A stretch of DNA of 60,081 nt, taken from JAFDZV01 sp966128725. GTDB taxonomy: Bacteria > Bacteroidota > Ignavibacteria > OLB7. Under the pieces are notes generated by a model that saw only the letters and a list, made by a program, of their open reading frames with translations, did not search any database and was not told the origin of the DNA. Position numbers and translations under genes: made by a program. This document shows, one piece after another, positions 33,913 through 43,464 of the stretch. The stretch covers positions 1 to 60,081 of the forward strand of contig CBHYLN010000009.1 of NCBI GenBank assembly GCA_966128725.1, read 5' to 3'. Position 1 is the first letter of the stretch; the number at the start of each line of letters is the position of its first letter.

Positions 33913-35721
33913 ATGAGAACAAACGATCTCTTGGAGAAGGAACGGCGTGAACGCGTTCGTCTGGCCGACCAGACAGCGTGGTTGCGGTCGCTTATCCAGC
34001 GGGAAATGCCGGCCGGCGCTACCGAGTCGGGTGTGGCGGCGCTCAATCGGGTGCTGCTTCACCGCAGCGGGATCGAACAGTTTTTTGCCGACCCGGCCTC
34101 CGTTGATGCCTTCATCGCAGTGGCTGGTGAACTGAGCGCGCCCTCGGTAACATCCAGCCCCCGCGAACGCGGTGACGTGCAAACCCCGGCGGATCTGGCC
34201 GGCGAGATCTGCAATGCGCTGGCCGCGCTTGGCGTGGATCCCACGGTTGTTCTCGAACCTACCTGTGGCAGTGGCGCGTTTCTTGGCGCTGCGCTCGAAA
34301 GGTTCCCCCGTGTTCGTCGCATGATCGGCATCGAGATCGAATCGCGATATCTCTGGGAGGCCCGCCTGCGGCTTCTTGCGGTCACCGAACATCAACGCCC
34401 GCCGCGAGCCAGCATCCAACTCTGCCACGACGATGTCTTTTCCTACCCGTTCGGAATCGAAACCACGCCGGGCGATGAGATTCTGGTAATCGGCAACCCG
34501 CCATGGATCACCAACACCGAGCTGGCGCGTCTTGGGGCCTCGCGTCCCGCACGGGCGAACTCCGAACGTGTGCGCGGCATCGAGGCGTTGACCGGTCGCA
34601 GCAACTTCGACCTTGGCGAGGTTGTGATCAACCGCATGCTTGATGCGTTCTCCGGGCACACGGGTTGGTTGGCCATGCTCTGTAAAATTGGAGTGATCCG
34701 TAGGATTCTTGACCGCCTTCCACTACGCGACTGGCCTGTGGCCGATTTCCGAATGATCGAGATCGACGCGCAGCGGCGCTTTGGCGCGGCCGTTGGCGCG
34801 GGCTTGCTGGTGATGCGTCTGGGGCAGGGTGTGCCGGCCAGCGAACGGCACGGCGATCTATCAATCGGAACGTGCCACGTTTCAACGCTTGATCAGCCCG
34901 GTGTTGCGCATCGTGTGTTCGGTCGCATCGGCGGTCGCTTTGTCGCGGATGTCGATCTGTACCGACCGGTGGTGCATCTGGATGGCCGTTCGCCGTTTGT
35001 GTGGCGGCAGGGTATCAAGCACGATTGCGCCGACGTGATGGAGCTGCGTCTGGTGGATGGTACGTTGACGAACGGACTACAGCAGCCGGTGAATGTGGAG
35101 GATGCGTGGCTGTATCCGTTGGCAAAGAGCTCTGACCTCGGTGAAATCTGTGTTCGGAAGGTGCGCAGGATGTTGGTGGTGCCACAGACCAAAATCGGGC
35201 AGAGTACCGATGGGTTGCGCACGCAGGCACCTCAACTGTGGGCGTACCTGAATGAACATGCCGACGCCTTTGCTCGTCGTCGCTCATCTATCTATCGTAC
35301 TGCGCCCCGGTTCGGCCTGTTCGGTGTTGGCGAGTATACATTCATGCCTTACAAGGTGGCGATTGCCGGTTTGTTGAAGCAGCCGCGGTTTTCGCTGATA
35401 GAACCCATCGACGGGAAACCTGTGGTGCTGGACGACACGTGTTACTTCATCGGTTTCGAGCAGCGCTCGGATGCACTGTTTACCGTGGCACTGCTCAGTC
35501 ATCCCATGGTGGCCAGGCTGCTGCAGGCGATAACGTTCTCCGATGCGAAACGGCCATACACCAAGGCGGTGTTGATGCGAATCGATCTTGCCGCGCTGGC
35601 ACGTGTTGTAACCGAGGAACAGATCGGGTTGGTGACCGATGCGGAGCGACGGGAATATCAAGCGTACGTGCGGCGGCTTTCCGAGGGGGACGGGACGGGG
35701 AGTGTGGGCGATGGAGGGTGA
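33913..35721 (+). CDS. N6-adenine DNA methyltransferase, solitary
   Basis: The 602-residue protein carries the S-adenosylmethionine motif I (VLEPTCGSGAFLGAAL, about 112-127), an acidic motif II (MIGIEIESRYLW) and the catalytic motif IV NPPW (about 194-197), which marks amino-methyltransferases acting on adenine. The downstream half (about 330-590) resembles the target-recognition part of type IIG/Eco57I-like enzymes (FVWRQGIKHDCADVMEL; later GVGEYTFMPYKVAI). No nuclease motif (PD...D/ExK) is evident at the N-terminus, and no restriction gene adjoins. It may be an orphan methylase in gene regulation or a remnant of a restriction-modification or defence system. It converges on the small membrane protein gene, 29 bases apart. 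Confidence 0.85.
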   Translation: MRTNDLLEKERRERVRLADQTAWLRSLIQREMPAGATESGVAALNRVLLHRSGIEQFFADPASVDAFIAVAGELSAPSVTSSPRERGDVQTPADLAGEICNALAALGVDPTVVLEPTCGSGAFLGAALERFPRVRRMIGIEIESRYLWEARLRLLAVTEHQRPPRASIQLCHDDVFSYPFGIETTPGDEILVIGNPPWITNTELARLGASRPARANSERVRGIEALTGRSNFDLGEVVINRMLDAFSGHTGWLAMLCKIGVIRRILDRLPLRDWPVADFRMIEIDAQRRFGAAVGAGLLVMRLGQGVPASERHGDLSIGTCHVSTLDQPGVAHRVFGRIGGRFVADVDLYRPVVHLDGRSPFVWRQGIKHDCADVMELRLVDGTLTNGLQQPVNVEDAWLYPLAKSSDLGEICVRKVRRMLVVPQTKIGQSTDGLRTQAPQLWAYLNEHADAFARRRSSIYRTAPRFGLFGVGEYTFMPYKVAIAGLLKQPRFSLIEPIDGKPVVLDDTCYFIGFEQRSDALFTVALLSHPMVARLLQAITFSDAKRPYTKAVLMRIDLAALARVVTEEQIGLVTDAERREYQAYVRRLSEGDGTGSVGDGG

Positions 35722-35750
35722 ACGCTCGGCGTGAGTGATGCCGTGTGTGG

Positions 35751-36188
35751 CTATCTGTCGCCAACCGCGCTGCGTACGATCTCGCACATCGTTGTGAAAT
35801 CTCTCTGATCGTTCGTCAACGTGATCTTGGTTATTCGTGTTTGTTCGCCGCCGCCAAGGTTCGATATCCGTATCACGCGATAGACGCCTTTGTTGAGGCG
35901 CACCTCCTCCTCCTTGAAGTTCGTGATCTCATCCCAACGAAGCGTGCGGGCAATCCCGAAAATGTTCCTGACGCGAATTCCGTCGCGGTTGAGCTGCACC
36001 CACCACAGTGTCCATAACTGCCACAACGACACAAGACTGATTACCAGCCAGGCGTAGATCGCCAAGGTATATCCGGGCGTGGCCACGATCCCGAACACCG
36101 CGCACAGGAATGTGGCAATCCAGACCGTAAGCAGGAAGGTGCGGGGCGGAAACGTATGCGGCACGTCGAGAATGGCCAGCTTCATCAT
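35751..36188 (-). CDS. Small membrane protein with PH-like domain
   Basis: The 145-residue protein starts with two adjacent ATGs (36188 and 36185). Two hydrophobic helices (about 18-38 and 42-64) are followed by a soluble domain with the order strand-strand-helix seen in bacterial PH-like proteins: LNRDGIRVRNIFGIARTLRW, DEITNFKEEEV, and a closing helix. Such proteins are common and functionally unassigned. The last residues read EIVRSAVGDR. Layout is like the duplicated A genes at the left edge, but sequence similarity is not evident. It lies just downstream of recQ on the same strand (79-base gap). Confidence 0.65.
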   Translation of the reverse strand: MMKLAILDVPHTFPPRTFLLTVWIATFLCAVFGIVATPGYTLAIYAWLVISLVSLWQLWTLWWVQLNRDGIRVRNIFGIARTLRWDEITNFKEEEVRLNKGVYRVIRISNLGGGEQTRITKITLTNDQRDFTTMCEIVRSAVGDR

Positions 36189-36267
36189 GTCGGAAATTCA
36201 CATTGCTCGGAGGAAAAGACAACACCGTTTATGCGGCTGGATACAAAAGATGCCGACGACGGGTTTG

Positions 36268-38988
36268 CTACGCGGGGTCGTACGAGGCGTCGAGGCCCGA
36301 TGTTCCGCCGCCGGATGCGCGGGCGAACCGAACCCAGGCCGCGGCCACGCGAAGCTCCGGATAATCGACGGCCGAACCCAGCAGCGCACGCAGCTCGCGA
36401 AGCGAAGCCCCCGGAAGCCGTTCCAGCTCCTGCCGTACCGATCGGAGAATGCCTGCGGGGACGAGATGTTCGATATCGATTGGTATGCCCATCTTCAGCA
36501 ATTCCTCGATATGCGTGCTGATGGTTGACGGTTGCAAGGCCGAGCGTTGGGCAATCTCTCGCAGTGCGCAGCCTTCGCCAAGCAGCATGTACGTTCGTCG
36601 CAGGCGGTCGGGCAGATCGATTCCGTCGCCGCCGAACTCCTCGGTGCCGGTCACCGAGCCAATGAATTCGATGAACGATGATCCGCACCGATCGAACAGT
36701 TCCTGGGTAGCGCCCGCGATACGCATGAACTCCGCCGGGGTGCTCGGCAGCTCGTTTGCTACCCGCACCATCACGGGCGTTGGGCACAGGGCCTCGGCTG
36801 TAACACCCTCGCGCTGTGCGATGCGTTGGCGAAGCGCCCGCAGTTGCCGGAGCATATCCGGATTGTGTGCTTCCTCCGCCTGTCGGTAGCCGGGCGCGAA
36901 CGTTTGCAGTGCCAGATGCCGGATGCTGTTGCGCCCGGCGGTTGTGATGCGCACCGTTGGTTTCAGCGTTGCGGAACTCTCCAGCAACCGTTCACCGATC
37001 AGCGCGTCGGCCAGTCGCGCCAGCTCCCCGCGTTCCATCGCCCGCAGCTCACCGTAGCGGTGGTATTCGGTAAGGCCAAATCGTTCAATTGTTGTCGAGC
37101 GTTCGCCCCTGAGAATGCCAACCAGCGTCATCTTTCCAAATCGACCGTTCAGCTCGGCGGCCGCGGCCAGAAGCAGTTCGGCAGCGCGTTTCGCCTGCGC
37201 TGAAACGCCGCGCGCACGCTGTGCCGTATCGTTGCGCCGTGCCGTGCCAGTACCCTGATGACGGCAATTGTCGCATTTGCCACAGGGCGCGGCCGGGATT
37301 TCGGCACAGAAATATTCCAGAATGAAGTCGCGCCGGCACCCGGGGGTGCGCACATAACGCTCCACGGCATCAAGCTTCAGCAGCGCCCGCTCGCGCCCAA
37401 GTTCGATCGCACGCTCGTCGAGCAACATCCGCCTGGCCGATTGGCGTTCGGTCAGGAACTGGAAACCCGTACCCGGTGTGGGCGGCGTATACACGAGCAG
37501 GCCGCCGATCATCAGCGCTCGCATGCTTTGGTCGAATGCGGCGCGGTCCAGCCCATGCTTGGTCGCCAGGTCATCCGGGTTGAACAGCGTCTGCTGGCCC
37601 AGCGCTGCGCCGCCCAGCGTGCGCAACAGGGCCATGATTGTTTTCTGGCGCTGTGGATCGCGCGTGCGCCGGTAGTAGTCCTGCACCTCGTTGCTCGAGG
37701 CAAGGAACCGAACGGCGCCCAGCTTCTCGGCCTTCACCTTCCGAAGAATCCCGTTTTTCTCAAGCGCCCCCACGATACTCTGGATGGCGGCCGGATGCAC
37801 GCGCGAACGCGCGGCAAGTTCCTTTTCGTCCGGAACGAAGATGCCTTCGTACCGGTTGCCCAGCCCCACATGCACCATGTCCCAGAGCGTATCGTACACG
37901 GTTTCGATCTGCGGACGATCCGGGAAGCTGGAACGGATGAAGAACTCCTGCAGCCGGCGATCGCGCGCGCTGTGCAGAAGAGTGCAGATGCTGTCGGCAC
38001 CATCGCGCCCGGCGCGTCCTGCTTCCTGATAATAGGCTTCGATCGAGCCCGGCATATCAAAATGGATAACGTGCCGTACGTCCGACTTGTCGATGCCCAT
38101 GCCAAAAGCGTTGGTGGCGATGATCGCCTTCGCACGCCCGGCGATAAATGCATCCTGCGCATTGCGCCGGTCGGCATCCTGCATACCGGCATGGTAAATC
38201 GTTACCGGCATCTTCTCGGCGTGCAGCATCACCCCAACCGATTCCACATTGCGGCGGGTGCCGCAGTAAATCACCACCGAACCGTTGCGCTTCATCTCGG
38301 CGCCAACAAGGTCGCGTAGATCCTTCTCCTTGTCGGGCGAGGCGCGCACCACAAACGAAAGGTTCGGGCGATCGAATCCGCGCACGAAGCGTTGGGGCTG
38401 TACCAGTCCCAACTGGGTGATGATGTCCTCCTGCACGTACGGCGTTGCTGTTGCCGTAAGCGCGATGATCGGCGGGCGACCGATGGCCGCGGCAGCCTCG
38501 CGGAGCTTGGTGTAGCTCGGGCGGAAATCGTGGCCCCACTCCGAGATACAGTGCGCTTCGTCCACTGCGAACAGGTCGATTGTGACCGATGCCATCAGCT
38601 CAACAAAGCTTGGGCTTTCGAAACGTTCCGGCGCCACATACACAAGGCGATAGGCGCCGTAGCGGATGTCGGTCATGCGCTGGCGCACGGTTGCGAAATC
38701 CAGCGTGGAATTGATCGTGGTGGCGCGCACCCCGTTGCGGGCAAGCGCATCCACCTGATCCTTCATCAATGCGATCAGCGGCGACACAACCAGTGTCACA
38801 CCCTTCGTCAGAAGGGCGGGCACCTGGTAACAGAGCGACTTGCCTCCGCCGGTAGGCATCACCACCAATGTGTCACGGCGTGCCAGTACCGACTGGATGA
38901 TCTCCTCCTGTCCTGGTCGGAAGTCGGGGTAGCCAAAGAAGCGTTGCAGCGCCTCCCGCGGCGTTGCCGGGCGGGCCTGATCGAGCAT
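36268..38988 (-). CDS. recQ: ATP-dependent DNA helicase RecQ
   Basis: The 906-residue helicase unwinds DNA 3' to 5' in recombinational repair and replication restart. Motif 0/I read FRPGQEEIIQSVL and MPTGGGKSLCYQ, motif II is DEAHCISEWGHDFRP, motif VI includes YYQEAGRAGRDG. The zinc-binding region follows with CRRDFILEYFCAEIPAAPCG-KCDNC. An RQC winged-helix (about 600-690) and HRDC domain (about 715-790) come next, then an extra C-terminal HTH region (about 830-906, LREIAQRSALQPSTISTHIE), which makes it longer than E. coli RecQ (about 610) but like many Bacteroidota forms. It starts at 38988. recJ lies nearby on the other strand; both can act in the RecF pathway. Confidence 0.95.
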   Translation of the reverse strand: MLDQARPATPREALQRFFGYPDFRPGQEEIIQSVLARRDTLVVMPTGGGKSLCYQVPALLTKGVTLVVSPLIALMKDQVDALARNGVRATTINSTLDFATVRQRMTDIRYGAYRLVYVAPERFESPSFVELMASVTIDLFAVDEAHCISEWGHDFRPSYTKLREAAAAIGRPPIIALTATATPYVQEDIITQLGLVQPQRFVRGFDRPNLSFVVRASPDKEKDLRDLVGAEMKRNGSVVIYCGTRRNVESVGVMLHAEKMPVTIYHAGMQDADRRNAQDAFIAGRAKAIIATNAFGMGIDKSDVRHVIHFDMPGSIEAYYQEAGRAGRDGADSICTLLHSARDRRLQEFFIRSSFPDRPQIETVYDTLWDMVHVGLGNRYEGIFVPDEKELAARSRVHPAAIQSIVGALEKNGILRKVKAEKLGAVRFLASSNEVQDYYRRTRDPQRQKTIMALLRTLGGAALGQQTLFNPDDLATKHGLDRAAFDQSMRALMIGGLLVYTPPTPGTGFQFLTERQSARRMLLDERAIELGRERALLKLDAVERYVRTPGCRRDFILEYFCAEIPAAPCGKCDNCRHQGTGTARRNDTAQRARGVSAQAKRAAELLLAAAAELNGRFGKMTLVGILRGERSTTIERFGLTEYHRYGELRAMERGELARLADALIGERLLESSATLKPTVRITTAGRNSIRHLALQTFAPGYRQAEEAHNPDMLRQLRALRQRIAQREGVTAEALCPTPVMVRVANELPSTPAEFMRIAGATQELFDRCGSSFIEFIGSVTGTEEFGGDGIDLPDRLRRTYMLLGEGCALREIAQRSALQPSTISTHIEELLKMGIPIDIEHLVPAGILRSVRQELERLPGASLRELRALLGSAVDYPELRVAAAWVRFARASGGGTSGLDASYDPA

Positions 38989-39186
38989 AATCGACGGCGA
39001 ACGAGGTGAGGGTTACGGAGAGAGTGTGTGGCAAAGATACGGCGGAACGGCCGTCGCGCGACGATGTGCCTGCCGGTGGTTGCTAGTCCTTGGCCTGGGG
39101 GCATTTCGCGGTCGATCCGTTGGCACCCGGATCGGCAGGAGGCCGGAACCGCGGATCGAACCTGGCGCCGTGAGGCCCGGATTTGA

Positions 39187-39474
39187 TCACGGCGTGTCGA
39201 TGGTTGCGCTGTTGACCGCAACGGCATAACGATCCAGTTCACGCATCAGCCAGGTAAGCGTAAGGCCAAGCACGCCGACATCGTCGAGCCACCCGATCAT
39301 CGGCACTACCAATTCGGGTATTGCGTCCACAGGAGAGATAATGTAGAGCATTCCGGCGACAATGGCGCCTTTCTTCCATGTTGCAACCGTCCGATCGCGC
39401 AGAAACCTGGGCATGATCCGCAGGCGGCCCAGCACCGAACGATCGAGGGCTGGCACACTGGCCTTCTTGCTCAT
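39187..39474 (-). CDS. YkvA/DUF1232 family membrane protein
   Basis: The 95-residue protein has the DUF1232 core: RTVATWKKGAIVAGMLYIIS, PVDAIPE and WLDDVGVLGLTLTWLMREL. The conserved Y-I-x-S-P-x-D-x-I-P motif is intact. Family members are small proteins with one or two membrane helices, of unproven function. It stands about 200 bases upstream of recQ on the same strand, so it might be co-transcribed. Confidence 0.85.
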   Translation of the reverse strand: MSKKASVPALDRSVLGRLRIMPRFLRDRTVATWKKGAIVAGMLYIISPVDAIPELVVPMIGWLDDVGVLGLTLTWLMRELDRYAVAVNSATIDTP

Positions 39475-39649
39475 GAGATTGTTCCGTATCGAAATGAAGG
39501 AATTGGTCCATATGCGACCACTAGAGCTTGCGAGTCATCGCGTGCGGCCCTGATATCGCATGCCCATTGTTGACGGACCCAATACTTGCAGGGTTCAGTA
39601 GTAACGCCGTATCTTAGACGCAATTGTAGTAATAAAACGTAAGGAAACG

Positions 39650-41458
39650 TTGAAATATCGTTGGACTATCTCGACCATATCGGATGAACAAGCAGTACAG
39701 AAGTTAGCCCAGGCAATTAGTGTATCGCCAACCATCGCCAGGATCCTGGTAGGACGGGGCGTGAAGACCTTCGAACAAGCGAAGCAATTCTTCCGTCCCA
39801 GCCTTGCGGATCTGCACGATCCCTTTCTGATGGATGGCATGGATCTCGCTGTTGAGCGTGCCATGCGTGCTATCGAGGCGGGTGAGAAGATGGCGGTGTA
39901 TGGCGACTACGATGTCGACGGGACGAATTCGGCCGCGATGCTCTATCTCTATTTCCAGAGTTTGGGCGCCAATGTCGATTACTACATCCCGGATCGTTTC
40001 ACTGAGGGTTATGGGGTATCGATCACAGGAATTGATCGCCTAGCTGCATCGGGTGTTCGTCTGATAATCACCGTTGACTGCGGTATCACCGCTGTTGAAC
40101 AGGTGGCGTATGCCAGTTCTCTCGGAATAGATGTGATCATCTGCGATCACCACGAGGCTGGCGACAGAATTCCCGCCGCGTACGCCGTACTGGATCCCAT
40201 CAAGCCTGGCTGCTCCTATCCGTTCAAGTACTTGTCCGGATGTGGTGTCGGCTTCAAGCTGATGCAGGGGATCGCCACGACACGTGGCGATGTTGAAAGC
40301 ATATACGCCAATCTCGACTTTGTTGCCATCGCCGCAGCGGCCGACATCGTGCCGTTGGTTGGTGAGAATCGTTCGTTGGTTGCGCATGGTCTGCGCAAGC
40401 TGAACGATTCGCCACGTCCCGGCTTGCGCGGGCTGCTCGAATGCGCGGGCATCAAGCGCGGTAATCTGGGAACGGCGCAGATCGTATTCGGCATCGCTCC
40501 TCGCGTGAATGCCGCCGGCCGGCTGGGTGATGCCCGCCGTGCGGTGGACATGTTGATCGAGGAGGACGAGGTTCGTGCATTCCAGCGCGCACAGGAGCTG
40601 GAGAGCGATAACCGTAGCCGCCGGACGATCGACGAAGAGACCTTCGCCGAGGCTCAGTTGCTGGTTGAGAAAATGCTTGCCTCCGGCGAGCTGCGTTCGC
40701 TGGTAATACACAAGGCCAATTGGCATCCTGGTGTTATCGGCATCGTGGCGTCGCGTATCGTGGAGAAGTATTATCTGCCAACGGTTCTGCTGACATCGGT
40801 TGAAGGCATGGCCAAGGGGTCGGCGCGATCGATCGTGGGATTCGATATCCACAACGCGCTGAAGAAGTGCGAGCAGCATATCGAACAGTTTGGTGGACAT
40901 AAGTATGCAGCCGGCCTTTCCTTGCGCGAGGACAATATCGATGGACTGCGTGCCGCGCTGAATGACTTCGCCATCAGCGAGATCAACGACGAGATGCTGA
41001 TCCCACAGATCAACATCGATACCGAGGTGAATCTGCACGAGCTCACCGCCGGGTTCTTCCAGATCATCAAGCAGTTCTCGCCGTTTGGCCCGGGCAATCC
41101 GCGGCCAATTTTCGTTGCGCGCGATGCCGAGGTGGTTGGATATCCCAAGATCGTGGGCAAGGATCATCTCAAGTTCCGTGTGCGCAGCGGAACCAGTTTT
41201 GTTGAGGCGATAGCCTTTGGCATGGGATCGCGTCTGCCGGAATTGAACAGCAGCACGAAGTACGATCTTGTGTTCAACATCGAGGAAAACGAGTTCCGGG
41301 GCACAATCACCCAGCAGATGCGCATTCTCGACTTCCGTCCGTCGGAGCGTCAGGCGCGTCTGGATGCGGCGGATGCGCCGCCGTTGAGCAAGGTTGTTGC
41401 GTCCAACGGAACCGCGCCTATTCTTCCAACCAATGGAGTAGCTCCGCCCACGGCCTGA
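39650..41458 (+). CDS. recJ: Single-stranded-DNA-specific exonuclease RecJ
   Basis: The 602-residue enzyme degrades single-stranded DNA 5' to 3' in RecF-pathway recombination, base-excision and mismatch repair. The DHH motifs are intact: YGDYDVDGTNSAA (about 84-96), TVDCGIT and CDHHEAGD. The DHHA1 part has HPGVIGIVASR and GGHKYAAGLSL, and a C-terminal OB fold follows. Length is close to E. coli RecJ (577). The start is TTG at 39650, with AAGGA four bases ahead; no better start is near. It heads a plus-strand run with yebC 59 bases later. Confidence 0.95.
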   Translation: MKYRWTISTISDEQAVQKLAQAISVSPTIARILVGRGVKTFEQAKQFFRPSLADLHDPFLMDGMDLAVERAMRAIEAGEKMAVYGDYDVDGTNSAAMLYLYFQSLGANVDYYIPDRFTEGYGVSITGIDRLAASGVRLIITVDCGITAVEQVAYASSLGIDVIICDHHEAGDRIPAAYAVLDPIKPGCSYPFKYLSGCGVGFKLMQGIATTRGDVESIYANLDFVAIAAAADIVPLVGENRSLVAHGLRKLNDSPRPGLRGLLECAGIKRGNLGTAQIVFGIAPRVNAAGRLGDARRAVDMLIEEDEVRAFQRAQELESDNRSRRTIDEETFAEAQLLVEKMLASGELRSLVIHKANWHPGVIGIVASRIVEKYYLPTVLLTSVEGMAKGSARSIVGFDIHNALKKCEQHIEQFGGHKYAAGLSLREDNIDGLRAALNDFAISEINDEMLIPQINIDTEVNLHELTAGFFQIIKQFSPFGPGNPRPIFVARDAEVVGYPKIVGKDHLKFRVRSGTSFVEAIAFGMGSRLPELNSSTKYDLVFNIEENEFRGTITQQMRILDFRPSERQARLDAADAPPLSKVVASNGTAPILPTNGVAPPTA

Positions 41459-41517
41459 GCGATCAGGTTCGGGCGGAGATCCGGGAATTTCCAAAACGTA
41501 CAAGCAGCACAGTAGCG

Positions 41518-42270
41518 ATGGCAGGGCATAGTAAGTGGGCCAACATCAAGCATAAGAAGGCCGCGAGCGACGCCAAGCGGGGCAAGGTGTTCACCAAGAT
41601 TGCCAAGGAGATCATCATCTCAGCCCGGTTGGGTGGGGGTGATACCGCGGCAAATCCACGCCTCCGTCTTGCAGTGCAAAGCGCGCGCGCGGTGAACATG
41701 CCGAACGAGAACATCAAGCGTGCCATTCAACGTGGCACCGGGCAGTTGGAAGGGCAACAGCTCGAGGAAATGATGTTCGAGGGATACGGGCCGGGTGGTA
41801 TCGGAATACTGATCGAATGTGTGTCCGACAATCGCAATCGTGCGGTTGCCGATCTGCGCAGCATCCTATCGCGCAACGGCGGTTCGATGGCAGATGCCGG
41901 TGCCGTGGCGTGGAACTTCACACGGAAGACGGTGATCTCCGTTGCCAAGGAATCGCACAGTGAGGAGGACGTTCTCATGGCCGTGCTGGATGCCGGTGCC
42001 GAGGACGTGCGAACCGGCGATGACACCTACGACGTGTATGCTCCCCTTGATGCCTTTGAATCGGTGCGCAACGCGTTGGAGGGGGCCGGGCTGAACATCA
42101 CCGCGGCCAATCTGGAGTTCATGCCCAATCAGGTGCTGGAACTTGCCGGAGCGGATGCCGCCGCCGCGCTTAAGCTGCTGGACAAGCTCGATGACTATGA
42201 TGACGTGCAGAATGTCTTCACGAACCTCGAGGTGAACGAGGAAGAGCTTGCCAGGCTGGAATCGGCCTAG
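41518..42270 (+). CDS. yebC: YebC/PmpR family translation or transcription factor
   Basis: The 250-residue protein starts MAGHSKWANIKHKKAASDAK, the family signature, and continues with RGKVFTKIAKEI and NMPNENIKRAIQRGTG. Length is standard. YebC proteins were first described as DNA-binding regulators (PmpR) and are now known to help ribosomes translate proline-rich stretches. That is of interest because the gene at 43465, two genes on, encodes a run of nine prolines. The start at 41518 lacks a strong ribosome site. A terminator follows at 42311. Confidence 0.95.
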   Translation: MAGHSKWANIKHKKAASDAKRGKVFTKIAKEIIISARLGGGDTAANPRLRLAVQSARAVNMPNENIKRAIQRGTGQLEGQQLEEMMFEGYGPGGIGILIECVSDNRNRAVADLRSILSRNGGSMADAGAVAWNFTRKTVISVAKESHSEEDVLMAVLDAGAEDVRTGDDTYDVYAPLDAFESVRNALEGAGLNITAANLEFMPNQVLELAGADAAAALKLLDKLDDYDDVQNVFTNLEVNEEELARLESA

Positions 42271-42310
42271 CCCGTTCCAAACGGTTCCTTGCAAACATTC
42301 GCGGGGCGGT

Positions 42311-42333
42311 CGGGATCCGATCGTCCCGTTTTT
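42311..42333 (+). terminator. Terminator after yebC
   Basis: A 6-bp stem (CGGGAT / GTCCCG, one G-U pair) with a 6-base loop is followed by TTTTT, 40 bases after the stop. Confidence 0.65.
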
Positions 42334-42467
42334 GTTGGCGGAGCGTTGCGGCCTGTAGGGCTCGGTTGGCAACGCTTATGTTTCAGGGCTGAATTTTGAG
42401 CGGGTGATGCTGATACATTGCGCTGTGCCGTGCGTCATACCGTGGACTACGAGAATATTTCAACCGC

Positions 42468-43121
42468 GTGGCGGACCAACGAGGACATATCGGGGCTGTT
42501 TCCACTGGGAGCGACGAAGCGTTGCTCGAGCAATTCCTGCTCGGCAATGATGCGTCGTACACCACGATATACGAGCGCTACGACAAGAACGTGCTGACCT
42601 ACATCCGCACGGTGGTAAAGGATGTGCCCGAGGTTGCCGACGATCTCTTTCAGGAGACGTTTGTGCGATTGTTCCGCGAGCGCGCCAAGTATCGCGCCTC
42701 GAAGAACGGAGGCGAGGAATATCGCCCCATACAGAACCTGCGCGGTTGGCTCTTCCGGGTAGCGCACAATCTTGCCATCAGCCATCTCCGATCGGTTCGC
42801 CAGACGGTTTCGCTTTCGGAGGATGAGGATACCCATCGCTGGGATGAGCGGTTGATGGTGCCGATCGAGGAATCGTTCGCCACGTTGTTCGGCGAGTCGA
42901 ACGATCTTACCGACCAGAATCTGTATGCGCGCCTGCGCGCCTGCGTGGATCTGTTGCCGCAGTCATTACGCGAAGTGTATGTGCTGCGCGAGATCAACGG
43001 GCTGGAATACGAGGACGTGGCCGCAACCGTGGGGTGTTCGCAGGAGGCGGCACGGATGAGGATAAGCCGGGCGCGGCGTGTTCTGCGCAAGGCGCTTGAC
43101 GAATATCTGAGCGACGAGTAG
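42468..43121 (+). CDS. ECF-type RNA polymerase sigma factor
   Basis: The 217-residue protein starts at the GTG at 42468. Region 2 shows YTTIYERYDKNVLTYIRTVV, then VADDLFQETFVRLF and NLRGWLFRVAHNLAISHLR. Region 4 shows LPQSLREVYVLREINGLEYE and DVAATVGCSQEAARMRIS. An acidic spacer of about 55 residues separates the regions. It pairs with the large anti-sigma-like gene 343 bases downstream. That is a longer gap than in the other pair (coupled by ATGA), so a separate promoter is possible. Confidence 0.93.
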   Translation: MADQRGHIGAVSTGSDEALLEQFLLGNDASYTTIYERYDKNVLTYIRTVVKDVPEVADDLFQETFVRLFRERAKYRASKNGGEEYRPIQNLRGWLFRVAHNLAISHLRSVRQTVSLSEDEDTHRWDERLMVPIEESFATLFGESNDLTDQNLYARLRACVDLLPQSLREVYVLREINGLEYEDVAATVGCSQEAARMRISRARRVLRKALDEYLSDE

Positions 43122-43464
43122 GTGGGGATACGCCCTGTGCACGTGCCGGTTTCTATTGCCGGCGTTGCAACAGCCGGTTGTTGAGCGGAGTGATGAAGGT
43201 GCGGGTGTAAACGCAACCATGCCCGGTATCAAGGGCTGGTGGATTCACATAACAACTGGTTTATGCACGACATCGTACCCTGTACACGTATGCCAATTTG
43301 CTCGTCGACAACACCGTGTCGCGTGTGCCCAGCACACGATTCGTGGTGTGTATTCGATCGCATGATGAAGTTTTTGCAATGGCAAGGCCCAGGTACGATG
43401 GATGGCGCCGAACGAATCGGGCGCCGGCTAGGTTCTGATCGAGAGAGTTGACGGGGCACGAGCA
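43122..43464. other. Gap between the sigma and anti-sigma genes
   Basis: No gene is present. Small inverted repeats occur but no clear terminator or promoter was recognised. The gap is unusual for a sigma/anti-sigma pair and may hold an autoregulated promoter. Confidence 0.4.

Noticed and set aside
39034..39186. Possible tRNA between recQ and the YkvA gene (GATCGAACC resembles a T-arm)
   Set aside because: No cloverleaf with acceptor, D and anticodon arms can be built; the region only forms a small 7-bp hairpin.
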